Source: Sva-25 sp037385685
Lineage (GTDB): Bacteria > Pseudomonadota > Gammaproteobacteria > Chromatiales > Chromatiaceae
Length of the DNA: 9,368 nt
Reading direction: 5' to 3'
NCBI GenBank assembly: GCA_037385685.1
Contig: JARRMW010000056.1
Location: forward strand, 1-9,368
Part shown: one piece after another, positions 1 through 6,429 of the stretch
Position numbering within the stretch: the first letter of the stretch is position 1
Layout of the letters: the number at the start of each line of letters is the position of its first letter
Notes under the pieces: model-generated
Told to the model about the DNA's origin: nothing
Seen by the model: only the letters and a program-made list of their open reading frames with translations
Databases searched by the model: none
Program-made: the position numbers and the translations under genes

Positions 1-138
1 GCAGGCAAGGATGACGGGAATCTCGGATTACGTCTGCCCGACGGCACCAGTGTCTACAAGCTGAACGAAAAGGGCATCGCGTTGAATGCGACACTGACTG
101 GCACCAAATACTGGAAATGGGATGAGTTGAACCGCTAG
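1..138 (+). CDS. C-terminal fragment of an unrecognised protein (5' end outside window)
   Basis: Frame 1 is open from the first base to a TAG at 136-138 and gives 45 residues, ending in TGTKYWKWDELNR. The start lies upstream of the window. The fragment is polar and carries no signal, membrane segment or motif I can assign to a family. The short ...LPDGTSVYKLNEKGIAL... stretch reads like a beta-rich domain, but that is impression rather than evidence. The gene is co-directional with the lipoprotein gene starting 62 nt downstream, so the two may be co-transcribed. That the frame is coding is supported only by its being open to the window edge and by the plausible composition. Confidence 0.55.
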   Translation, partial: AGKDDGNLGLRLPDGTSVYKLNEKGIALNATLTGTKYWKWDELNR

Positions 139-200
139 TGGACAATGTCCCGCAGGTCGATTTAACAGATTGACATCCTGACAGAGAGAGGCTGACTGTG

Positions 201-596
201 ATGAGACGAAATTTACCCATGGCGAACGCACTGCTCGCGTTCGTATTCATGCTGGTACTTGCCGGATGCGGCTCGCAACCCCAGAGGGCCGTCATCATCA
301 CAGGTGTGATCGAGAACGCGATGAACGAGGTGGCACGCAACGTGAAGGTGGTTCATTACCCCACTGGCACCTTTGCCGAGTTTTCGTCGATTCTGCCATC
401 GACGACTGCCGAGATCGGTATTCGTCCGACCAGGCTTGCCTCGGAAGAGGCCGAAATCTTCTGGAGTGCGGGTGGACGTCAGTACCAGGTGCGTCTCAAC
501 CTGAATGGGCTCGAAGGGGACGGGGATGCAGAGAAAGTACTCGTCTACACCATCTATCCCGAGGGGCGAGCAGACGTGAAACTCGCCAATCGGTAA
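201..596 (+). CDS. Small predicted lipoprotein of unknown function
   Basis: The 131-aa product begins with a basic stretch (MRRN) and a hydrophobic core, then a lipobox LAGC with the acylated Cys at residue 23, so it should be processed by signal peptidase II and anchored to a membrane. The mature part (about 108 aa) has alternating beta-strand-like segments such as RAVIITGVIEN, NVKVVHY and QYQVRLNLN. I do not recognise a family. A purine-rich ribosome-binding site (GAGAGG, 186-191) lies 9 nt before the ATG at 201. A GTG at 198 directly abuts it in frame and would add one residue, so the exact start is ambiguous by one codon. It follows the partial gene ending at 138 and converges on the potassium-channel gene. 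Lipoprotein export is well supported; function is unknown. Confidence 0.8.
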   Translation: MRRNLPMANALLAFVFMLVLAGCGSQPQRAVIITGVIENAMNEVARNVKVVHYPTGTFAEFSSILPSTTAEIGIRPTRLASEEAEIFWSAGGRQYQVRLNLNGLEGDGDAEKVLVYTIYPEGRADVKLANR

Positions 597-643
597 CAGG
601 TTTCGGAGAGTATTTTCGCCAGATAAATGCTCTCTGATACCGA
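590..643. terminator. Large inverted repeat between convergent genes, possible bidirectional terminator
   Basis: An inner stem pairs 603-615 with 625-637 (13 pairs including two G-T wobbles) around a 9-nt loop. An outer 6-bp stem pairs TCGGTA (590-595) with TACCGA (638-643), with 596-602 bulged. The structure covers the end of the lipoprotein gene (stop 594-596) and stops about 10 nt short of the channel gene's stop codon at 653. Neither side is followed by a clear T-run, so it is not a canonical intrinsic terminator. A role in terminating or protecting the two converging transcripts is inference. Confidence 0.4.
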
Positions 644-652
644 CAGTCCCGG

Positions 653-1099
653 TTATTGAGACAAGTCCCCGTTCCTTGTCGAAAAGACCCTTTTGAAGGC
701 GTCCTGGAAGAAAGACATCAGGGTGGCTGCAGAGATACCAACCATGAGCACGCCATTGAGGGCTTCGAGCGCACCGAGCAGCCTGTACTCCTCCGACATC
801 ACGATATCGCCATACCCCAGCGATGCGAAATTCACCAGGGAGTGGTAGAAAGCGGAGTTGTAGGCTTCGAACTCGCCAACAAGCATAAAGAGCAAGGCCC
901 ATATCGCGACTTGCATCAGGTTGCCGATTAGCAACATGAGCATCACGGCTCCGATAACGACACCGGCCGGCCACCAGGCTTTGGTATTCATCATGTGATG
1001 ATGGAGGCGGTAGTAGCGCAGTGCAACGAGAAGCAGCATGAGCTGGACTACCAGGCTCGCAATAATGGTCGGAATACCCAGAAGAAAATTCATCAGCAT
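653..1099 (-). CDS. Small potassium-channel-like membrane protein (Ion_trans_2 type, GYGD filter)
   Basis: The 148-aa product has a first hydrophobic segment at about 7-29, a second at about 45-75, a pore region with the K+ selectivity-filter signature SLGYGD (residues 93-98), and a third hydrophobic segment at about 106-131. The last three elements match the M1-pore-M2 plan of two-TM bacterial K+ channels; the N-terminal segment is extra. No RCK/TrkA or cyclic-nucleotide domain follows M2: the protein ends about 17 residues later, so gating by a soluble domain would need another subunit. The start at 1099 is chosen because AAGGAG (1108-1113) sits 8 nt upstream; an ATG at 1093 is spaced 14 nt. 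The gene overlaps the end of the DUF2955 gene by 7 nt, which suggests translational coupling and joint function. K+ selectivity is inferred from the filter; four subunits would be needed for a pore. Confidence 0.85.
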   Translation of the reverse strand: MLMNFLLGIPTIIASLVVQLMLLLVALRYYRLHHHMMNTKAWWPAGVVIGAVMLMLLIGNLMQVAIWALLFMLVGEFEAYNSAFYHSLVNFASLGYGDIVMSEEYRLLGALEALNGVLMVGISAATLMSFFQDAFKRVFSTRNGDLSQ

Positions 1100-2133
1100 G
1101 ATACTGACTCCTTATCGAAAGATTCTGTCTTCATGCGCCGCAGGCGAAGGTGCTCGAGGAAGGCGACAGCAGCCCACGCATAAAAGGTCACCAGAACAAA
1201 AAGTGCCATGCGGCTGAAAAATGCGGCGTAGACATCCTTGCCGTTGGCGCTGTCCTCGACTGCCGGACCAAGCAGGATCAGCATGGTGACAGCGACGTTC
1301 AACCAGAAGGAGGCCGGGTAACGGCTCCTGATCAATCCGAAAATCTTGCACGAGAAGTAGAGAGAAAACAGCAGCATCCAGAGGAAGAACATCCAGAGGT
1401 TCGGTGATATCTTCAGGAGCACCCAGAAGAGTGCGGCAAAAATCCCTGCGAGAAAGGTCGAGCCAAGCAGTTCTCTGCCGGCGCTTTTTGCGTCGACCAT
1501 GGAACTCTGTTGACTCAGCAGAACGGTCTTCATGATCACTGCCATGTAGGCCATCGGGTTTGTCAGTACCAGCCAGTATGCCGGCATGACGATGATCATG
1601 CTGCGCAAGGCGATCCAGTTGGATTGCGCACCCGCTTCAGTCGCGGCAGGTTTCGATGTCGCCGGTGCCGGATCTTCGGGGAACCAGGGGTAGATGATCC
1701 AGTGACAGATGACTGCGACAGAAATCCCGATCACAAGCACCTGAATCACAGTCGTGGCGATGGCAAAGTTCACTGTTCCTGCAGCAGAGATCAGTGTGAA
1801 ACCAATCGTCATGAAGGTGCCGAACAGCATCTTGCCCATGTTGATGGTGACATGGCTGCTGAGATACACACCGAAGGCAACAATCAGGAATGCTGTTGCC
1901 TGGTAGTGCAAAAGCATCGGGATGAGCAGCAGCCCGAGGCTGAGCGATATCGCGATCATGATGACCAGTCCGGTCAGGCCTTTTGCACCAATCGGTGGCC
2001 CTGGCATGGAGACGAGCATGTAAGCGAACAGCGGAGCAAGGAAGGGCAGGGGGATGGCCATGGCGTATGCCACAGCAAGACTTAATGAGGGTGCCAGTGC
2101 CAGCCTGAAGACGCGTCTCGCCTGGATATGCAT
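1093..2133 (-). CDS. DUF2955 family inner-membrane protein (FUSC/AaeB-like efflux component)
   Basis: The 346-aa polytopic protein resembles DUF2955 proteins, which are related to the FUSC/AaeB aromatic-acid exporters and are commonly encoded beside HlyD-type adaptors. Two hydrophobic blocks are visible: roughly residues 12-150, including the conserved-looking VSMPGPPIGAKGL turn at 42-54 and GVYLSSHVTINMGK near 88-101, and roughly 175-328. They are joined by a short Ala/Pro/Thr-rich linker (about 151-172). This two-block arrangement is the FUSC plan, but the large cytoplasmic domain between the halves of AaeB (about 650 aa) is absent. The start at 2133 is the first ATG of the frame; its ribosome-binding site is weak (GAAGTGAC region). 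It lies 47 nt after the HlyD gene and overlaps the channel gene. Likely role: inner-membrane, proton-driven part of a tripartite pump; substrate unknown. Confidence 0.85.
   Translation of the reverse strand: MHIQARRVFRLALAPSLSLAVAYAMAIPLPFLAPLFAYMLVSMPGPPIGAKGLTGLVIMIAISLSLGLLLIPMLLHYQATAFLIVAFGVYLSSHVTINMGKMLFGTFMTIGFTLISAAGTVNFAIATTVIQVLVIGISVAVICHWIIYPWFPEDPAPATSKPAATEAGAQSNWIALRSMIIVMPAYWLVLTNPMAYMAVIMKTVLLSQQSSMVDAKSAGRELLGSTFLAGIFAALFWVLLKISPNLWMFFLWMLLFSLYFSCKIFGLIRSRYPASFWLNVAVTMLILLGPAVEDSANGKDVYAAFFSRMALFVLVTFYAWAAVAFLEHLRLRRMKTESFDKESVSC
1108..1113 (-). promoter_or_regulatory. Strong ribosome-binding site inside the preceding gene
   Basis: AAGGAG on the minus strand lies 8 nt before the ATG of the channel gene, wholly within the last codons of the DUF2955 gene. 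It decides the channel start at 1099 over the in-frame ATG at 1093. It is the clearest Shine-Dalgarno sequence in the efflux operon, suggesting the channel is translated at least as well as its partners. Confidence 0.7.
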
Positions 2134-2180
2134 GTCACTTCATTCCCGATAAACAGGGAGAGTGACAGACCTTCGCCAAA

Positions 2181-3320
2181 TCAGTAGGCATAGGAAAACC
2201 AGCTCATGACACGGATAAAGAGCTTGCCGGCCAGTTTGAGAAAGTGACTTTGCTCTGAATAGGCGATGACTTCAGCCTGACCGCCGATCCTGATATTTTC
2301 GCGCAGGCGTTGCAGTTCACCCTGGTCGAACTGGATCATGACCGGGTAGCGCTGGGCCTGGCGCAACCAGTCGCGATTGTTCTGTATGGTTGGCAGGCTC
2401 CCGGGCGGTGGTGGCTGTCCAGCGGAGACGCCGAGTCCAATGCTTCGAACACTGCCGGTGAAAACGTCTCCGGGTATTGAATCTATGACGACCTCTACCG
2501 GCGTGCCGATACGCATATGCCCGAGATTGTTCTCGGTAAAATCTGCCATGATCCAGATATCATTGATCGCGATCAGTGTCATGACAGGGTTTCCGGCAGC
2601 AGCATACTGACCGACCTCGGCACGCAGATCGGTGATGACGCCATCCGTCGAGGCTGTGACGGTTGTGTTGGCGAGGTCGAGTTCAGCCTGTTCCCGGGCG
2701 CTTTCTGCGGCTTTGAGCATGGCGTTGTTTTCGCCTTCGCCACCCATCTGCTCGATCGCCCTCTGTACTTCGGATTCTGCAGCGGTGACTTTTGCCCTGG
2801 CTTGCTCGTAGGATGCACGCGCCATTTCCAGGCGTCGCAGGGAGATGGTTCCCTTGTCGTCGGCATAGAGGCGTTCCTGGCGCATGGCATCTTTTTCGGC
2901 CCTGACCTCGTTGGCTTTGGCAGCACGCAGGTTGGCTCGTGCTGTTTCAATGCTTGCAGCACTTGCGCTGACCTGTTTGCGGGTATTCTCCAGATCCGAA
3001 GTGGCACGTTTCAGGGTGATTTCGTAACTCGAGCGGTCGATCTCGAAGAGTGGTTCACCGGCTTTGACTGTCTGGTTGTTCTTGACATGCACACTGGTGA
3101 CAAGCCCCGAGACCTTGGGCGCGACACCAACGACGAATCCCTGGACTCTTGCCTGCTGTGTGTAGGGCGTGTATCGATCTGCGGCAAGATACCATGCGAG
3201 GCTGATCAGAATCAGGATCAAAACACCGGCGCTTCCTTTCTTGACGGAAGACTCGGCTGATTTGCTGTCGTTCTCGTTAACGACGTCATCTCTTGATGAC
3301 TGTTCTGTTTCGTCACTCAT
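2181..3320 (-). CDS. HlyD/EmrA-type periplasmic membrane fusion protein
   Basis: The 379-aa adaptor links an inner-membrane transporter to an outer-membrane duct. Order of parts: acidic, Ser-rich cytoplasmic N-terminus (1-30); one membrane anchor (about 32-48); first half of the lipoyl/barrel-sandwich domain (about 60-95, with VAPKVSGLVTSVHVKNNQTV typical of HlyD_D23); a long alpha-helical hairpin (about 97-215, rich in Ala, Glu, Arg and Gln); second lipoyl half (about 217-247, ASTDGVITDLRAEVGQYAAAG); and a beta-barrel domain with WIMADFTENNLGHMRIG (256-272), the EmrA/AaeA-like signature. Length is normal for the family. The C-terminus is unusual: residues 359-379 form a hydrophobic, aromatic-rich tail ending WFSYAY. 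The start ATG has only a weak ACAGG ribosome-binding site. The gene lies 31 nt after the NodT gene and 47 nt before the DUF2955 gene. It most likely works with both. Confidence 0.93.
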   Translation of the reverse strand: MSDETEQSSRDDVVNENDSKSAESSVKKGSAGVLILILISLAWYLAADRYTPYTQQARVQGFVVGVAPKVSGLVTSVHVKNNQTVKAGEPLFEIDRSSYEITLKRATSDLENTRKQVSASAASIETARANLRAAKANEVRAEKDAMRQERLYADDKGTISLRRLEMARASYEQARAKVTAAESEVQRAIEQMGGEGENNAMLKAAESAREQAELDLANTTVTASTDGVITDLRAEVGQYAAAGNPVMTLIAINDIWIMADFTENNLGHMRIGTPVEVVIDSIPGDVFTGSVRSIGLGVSAGQPPPPGSLPTIQNNRDWLRQAQRYPVMIQFDQGELQRLRENIRIGGQAEVIAYSEQSHFLKLAGKLFIRVMSWFSYAY

Positions 3321-3351
3321 ATCGAAAACCTGTTATGCAACCCTCGGGTCA

Positions 3352-4866
3352 TCATTGCCCGCTTGAAGATGCCGGGAGAATGCTGCTCCAGTCTGAGCGT
3401 TCCTGCATGGTTCTTTTCGTCTCTTCCGGTACAAGCTCGTCCAGAGGCACCTCGGTCCAGCCGCCACCGAGTCCCTTGTAGAGATTGATAACAGCTGAAA
3501 TATGACTGCCCCTGACCAGCAGTAGCCGGTCTGACTGTGAGAATAGCGTTCGCTGGGCATCGAGGACGCGCTGGAAATCAGCGAAGCCTTCCTGGTATCG
3601 CCTGTTGGCTATTTCCAGGGCGCGTTCCGAAGCCGCCACTGTCTCTTGAGTCAACCTCTTCTGCTCGGCAGTCTGCCTTATCGCAGCAGCTGCATCATCA
3701 ACCTCTTTCGCGGCTTGCAGGACTGTTGCCTGGTAAGACTCGATGCGTTGTTGCAGGCGGGCATCCTGAACCAGGATGCTGTTCCTGATACGCCCGTGGT
3801 CGAAAATATTCCACCTGAGGGCCGGCCCCAGTACCAGGCTGGTCTGATCCGGACTGCCCGAGAGACTGGTTGCCGAGAAGTTGAGTGTTCCGAGCAGTGA
3901 AATGGCCGGGTAGTACTCGGCTTCGGCGATACCGATTTGGGCCGATTGCGCTGCGACGGTCCATGCGGCTGCGCGGACATCGGGCCTGCGCGCCAGCAGT
4001 TGGGCAGGGACGCTATCGATCCTGGTTGCCGGAATGGCGGGCAATTGGCCTTTGCCCGGCTTGAGTTCAGGCAACTTGCCCGGCGGACGGCCGAGGAGCA
4101 CGGCCAGGGCATTGCGCGTCTGGATCAGGGCAAGTTCCAGTTCCGGGATCGTCGAAAGGGTTGCGAGGTACTGGGTTTTGGCCTGCTGGAGATCGAGTTC
4201 AGACTGCTCGCCGCTTTCGAAGAGTTTCGTCGTGATTTCGAAACTGCGCTTCTGGGTCATTGCGTTCTTTTTCGCAATGGCGATGCGTGCCTCAGTCAAA
4301 CGGTAGGCGTAGTAGAGGTCCACGACTCCGGCAGTGACGAGCACCTGTGCATCCCGCTGGTTGGCCAGCGAGGCAAAGAAGGCGGCATCCGCCGATTCAA
4401 TGCTCCTTCTGAAACGTCCCCAGAAATCGAGCTCCCAGGCCAGGTTGAAGCCTGCCTGGTAGCTGCCAAAATCCTGATCAGCCGGAGGTGACGCACCACC
4501 CTGGTACTGGTTGTTCACGTAGCTGATGGCGCCGGTCGCCTGTTGCAGCTGCGGATAGAGGGTGCTGCCTGCCACCCCGAGCAAGGCGCGGCTCTCGAGA
4601 ACGCGAAGTCCTGCAGTGCGCAACGCAAGGTTTTCACGTTTCGCGATCTCGATGAGCTGGCTGAGCGCCGGGTCGTTGAACAGCTCCCACCAGAAGCGCA
4701 GGTCCACACGTTTCTGTGCGTCCGGGTTCATTGCCGCGCCGTAGCCCGTTGGCTCCCAGCTTTTCAGCCAGTGGACATCGGGTTCGCTGTAGTCAGGACC
4801 GAGCGTCGTGCATGCCGACAGCGAGAGCCCAAGCGCAGCAAGGAGAGCTGGAAGAGGGTACTTCAT
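3352..4866 (-). CDS. NodT-type outer-membrane efflux lipoprotein (OEP/TolC superfamily)
   Basis: The 504-aa product is the outer-membrane exit duct of a tripartite pump. A signal peptide with lipobox LSAC puts the acylated Cys at residue 19, followed by the usual CTTLGPDY start of the mature protein. Two OEP repeats are visible, roughly 64-260 and 285-465. Family hallmarks include WELDFWGRFRR (144-154), LLARRPDVRAA (290-300), EAEYYPAISL (315-324), RYQEGFADFQRVLDAQRTL (423-441) and the terminal NLYKGLGGGW (461-470). Length is typical of NodT/OprM-class proteins; about 30 residues after GGGW are a polar tail. There is no strong ribosome-binding site before the ATG. It lies 21 nt after the AI-2E-family gene, so translation may depend on upstream ribosomes. 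Family assignment is firm; the transported compound is not known. Confidence 0.95.
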   Translation of the reverse strand: MKYPLPALLAALGLSLSACTTLGPDYSEPDVHWLKSWEPTGYGAAMNPDAQKRVDLRFWWELFNDPALSQLIEIAKRENLALRTAGLRVLESRALLGVAGSTLYPQLQQATGAISYVNNQYQGGASPPADQDFGSYQAGFNLAWELDFWGRFRRSIESADAAFFASLANQRDAQVLVTAGVVDLYYAYRLTEARIAIAKKNAMTQKRSFEITTKLFESGEQSELDLQQAKTQYLATLSTIPELELALIQTRNALAVLLGRPPGKLPELKPGKGQLPAIPATRIDSVPAQLLARRPDVRAAAWTVAAQSAQIGIAEAEYYPAISLLGTLNFSATSLSGSPDQTSLVLGPALRWNIFDHGRIRNSILVQDARLQQRIESYQATVLQAAKEVDDAAAAIRQTAEQKRLTQETVAASERALEIANRRYQEGFADFQRVLDAQRTLFSQSDRLLLVRGSHISAVINLYKGLGGGWTEVPLDELVPEETKRTMQERSDWSSILPASSSGQ

Positions 4867-4887
4867 TGAAAGCCGTTGCTGGCCTGG

Positions 4888-6018
4888 TTATCCGTTAGTT
4901 GATACGTCTGTCACTGTGTCAGCTTCGGGTTTCTTCTCGAGATACTCGCTCGGGTTCACCCACTCCATAAAGATCACGTAGCTGAGTGCCAGCAACACGG
5001 CGCCGAGGAAGAGTCCGAGCAAGCCGAAGCTCACCATCCCGCCGAGTGCCCCGATCAGGATGACAGGCATGGGGGCTTCAACGCCGCGTCCAAGCAGCAT
5101 GGGTTTGAGAAAACCGTCCGCCATGCCGGCGATGAGCAGGTAAATCGTGAAGATGACATTCGTCAGGGTCGAATCCCCGGCCCACCAGAGGTAACCGATG
5201 ACGGGGAGTGTGATGACCAGGGCCGGAAGCTGCAGGATGCCAACGATAAGAACGACGATTGCCAAGAGTCCTGCGGCAGGGATATCCGCAAGAACAAAGC
5301 CGACACCCAGCAGTACGGCCTGGATAAAGGCGACCCCGACAACCCCGACGGCAACCGAGCGTATCGTGGAAACGGAGAGTGCGAAAAGCCTGTCGCCTGT
5401 TTCTCTGTTACCTGTGAACTTGCAATAGATGTTTCTGACAGAGTTACTGCCTGGTTGTGCATAGGCCATCATGATGCCTGCAACAATGAGTGCCAGAGAA
5501 AACATCAGCAGTCCCGCAGCAGTGCTTTTCATGATATCGAGGCCCTTTTTGAGCACATCCCTGACGATCGACTTGTGAGCCTCGATCCATCCCGGCAGGT
5601 CAGTGGAGAGCTGGTTCCACCCACCGCTGAGCTTTTCTCCAATCAGCGGTATGGCGGTGACAGATTCTGGTGGCGGCTTGATGGAGATGGTGCCAGACTC
5701 AAGGGCCGTGCGCCCGTTCTCAACGTACTCGACTGACGAGAGTCCCATCATCACGGTTGGAACACCGATCAGGAGCAAACCAATCAGGACGATGATCGTC
5801 GCACTCTTGCCCTCCCTGCCGCCAATTCTTTTGACCAGTTTCCGCTGCAGTGGATAGAGGGCGACCGCCAGGACGAGCCCCCAGAGGATGAGGCCGAGAA
5901 ACGGGCTGGCAATCTTGTACGCCATGACCAGTAGAAACCCGATGATGGTCAGCTGGATGATGACGTGTGTAAGTTCTTTTCCGAGCAAGGTGCCGTTTGA
6001 GGCGTTGTTGGTTTGCAC
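4888..6018 (-). CDS. AI-2E/PerM family transporter-like membrane protein
   Basis: The 376-aa polytopic protein belongs to the AI-2E transporter family (formerly UPF0118; PerM, YdiK, TqsA). Hydrophobic segments occur near 18-34, 39-55, 73-92, 166-186, 219-245, 248-275, 283-299 and 312-350, with a hydrophilic stretch at about 96-163. The family's C-terminal signature is clear: DGFLKPMLLGRG (301-312), then PMPVILIGALGGM (316-328) and GLFLGAVLLAL (335-345). Length is normal. The start is GTG at 6016-6018, supported by CGGGAG 6 nt upstream; no in-frame ATG lies nearby. It is the first gene of the five-gene minus-strand cluster. Family members have been linked to autoinducer-2 export or to Na+/H+ antiport, so the name should not be read as proof of quorum signalling here. 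Why it heads an efflux operon is not evident. Confidence 0.93.
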   Translation of the reverse strand: MQTNNASNGTLLGKELTHVIIQLTIIGFLLVMAYKIASPFLGLILWGLVLAVALYPLQRKLVKRIGGREGKSATIIVLIGLLLIGVPTVMMGLSSVEYVENGRTALESGTISIKPPPESVTAIPLIGEKLSGGWNQLSTDLPGWIEAHKSIVRDVLKKGLDIMKSTAAGLLMFSLALIVAGIMMAYAQPGSNSVRNIYCKFTGNRETGDRLFALSVSTIRSVAVGVVGVAFIQAVLLGVGFVLADIPAAGLLAIVVLIVGILQLPALVITLPVIGYLWWAGDSTLTNVIFTIYLLIAGMADGFLKPMLLGRGVEAPMPVILIGALGGMVSFGLLGLFLGAVLLALSYVIFMEWVNPSEYLEKKPEADTVTDVSTNG

Positions 6019-6024
6019 TGCAAG

Positions 6025-6030
6025 CTCCCG
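6025..6030 (-). promoter_or_regulatory. Ribosome-binding site supporting a GTG start
   Basis: CGGGAG on the minus strand lies 6 nt before the GTG at 6018-6016. It supports GTG as the real start of the AI-2E-family protein. Confidence 0.6.
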
Positions 6031-6069
6031 GGGCAGTTTTTTATCGATATTCGTAAGAGAGAAGGCTAT

Positions 6070-6084
6070 CAGGAAAACTTCCTG
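6070..6084. repeat. Short perfect inverted repeat upstream of the efflux operon, possible operator
   Basis: CAGGAA and TTCCTG are separated by AAC, a perfect 6-bp dyad. It lies 52-66 nt upstream of the GTG start of the first operon gene, where a regulator of that operon could bind. No regulator gene is adjacent, so an operator role is speculation based on symmetry and position. Confidence 0.3.
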
Positions 6085-6376
6085 TGACCAGGAGGTATAC
6101 GCCTAATCCCGTGGGAATTGTGGCTGTTTAAGGGACATACTGCAAAAGAAATCAAATCCTTGAGTCTCGTGTTCGCCTCGATCATGACAAGTGACTCACC
6201 TGGCACAGCCCGTAAACGTATCGATTTCAGGAAGGCATCGCTGCCGATGTCGCCACTGACCTTTCCGGTGCAAGCGGTAAATCCGGTGTGCAAGAGTGGT
6301 GCATCAGCTTCGTCCCCGTCAAGCGCATTCCCTGTCGAAGAGAAAAATTACATTGAATTTCATGTGGATAGAAAGT

Positions 6377-6393
6377 CTGGCAAACAATTTGCA
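6377..6393 (+). promoter_or_regulatory. Candidate sigma-54 (-24/-12) promoter reading toward gpmI
   Basis: The sequence CTGGCAAACAATTTGCA matches the sigma-54 consensus YTGGCACGrNNNTTGCW at every fixed position except the C and G after TGGCA. The -24 GG is at 6379-6380 and the -12 GC at 6391-6392, so the required 12-bp phasing is exact. Transcription would start near 6404, giving a leader of about 114 nt before the gpmI ATG at 6518. Sigma-54 promoters need an enhancer-binding activator; no activator gene is in the window, and the GGTGCA motifs upstream (6267, 6298) do not have classical NtrC-site spacing. Promoter activity is inferred from motif match only. Confidence 0.45.
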
Positions 6394-6413
6394 TGTTTAG
6401 GTGCACAATAGCT

Positions 6414-6429
6414 CGTTCTCTCGGGAACG
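6414..6429 (+). other. Small hairpin at the start of the predicted gpmI leader
   Basis: CGTTC (6414-6418) pairs with GAACG (6425-6429), and a flanking T-G wobble closes a CTCG tetraloop. If transcription starts near 6404, this hairpin would sit at the very 5' end of the gpmI mRNA, a position that often stabilises transcripts. There is no other evidence of function. Confidence 0.25.

Noticed and set aside
170..198. Perfect TTGACA -35-like hexamer upstream of the lipoprotein gene
   Set aside because: At 17-nt spacing the -10 position reads TGACTG and overlaps the start codon, so it cannot serve this gene as a sigma-70 promoter.
213..974. 253-codon open frame on the minus strand across the lipoprotein and channel genes
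   Set aside because: It is antisense to a signal-peptide-bearing gene and out of frame with the channel gene, whose GYGD filter and strong ribosome-binding site are convincing; composition (Arg/Cys/His rich) is typical of a shadow frame.
1510..2085. 191-codon plus-strand open frame opposite the DUF2955 gene
   Set aside because: Rich in His, Asp, Gln and Cys with no motif; the opposite strand encodes a coherent multi-span membrane protein.
2517..3260. 247-codon plus-strand open frame opposite the HlyD gene
   Set aside because: Explained as a shadow of the HlyD-type coding sequence, which shows lipoyl, hairpin and barrel domains in order.
4888..6018. Reading the AI-2E-family gene as evidence of quorum sensing
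   Set aside because: The family name is historical and members have other functions such as Na+/H+ antiport; no luxS or autoinducer gene is in the window.
6161..6198. TGAGTC / GACTCA inverted repeat
   Set aside because: Six base pairs separated by 26 nt with no extension of the stem; expected by chance in a spacer of this size.
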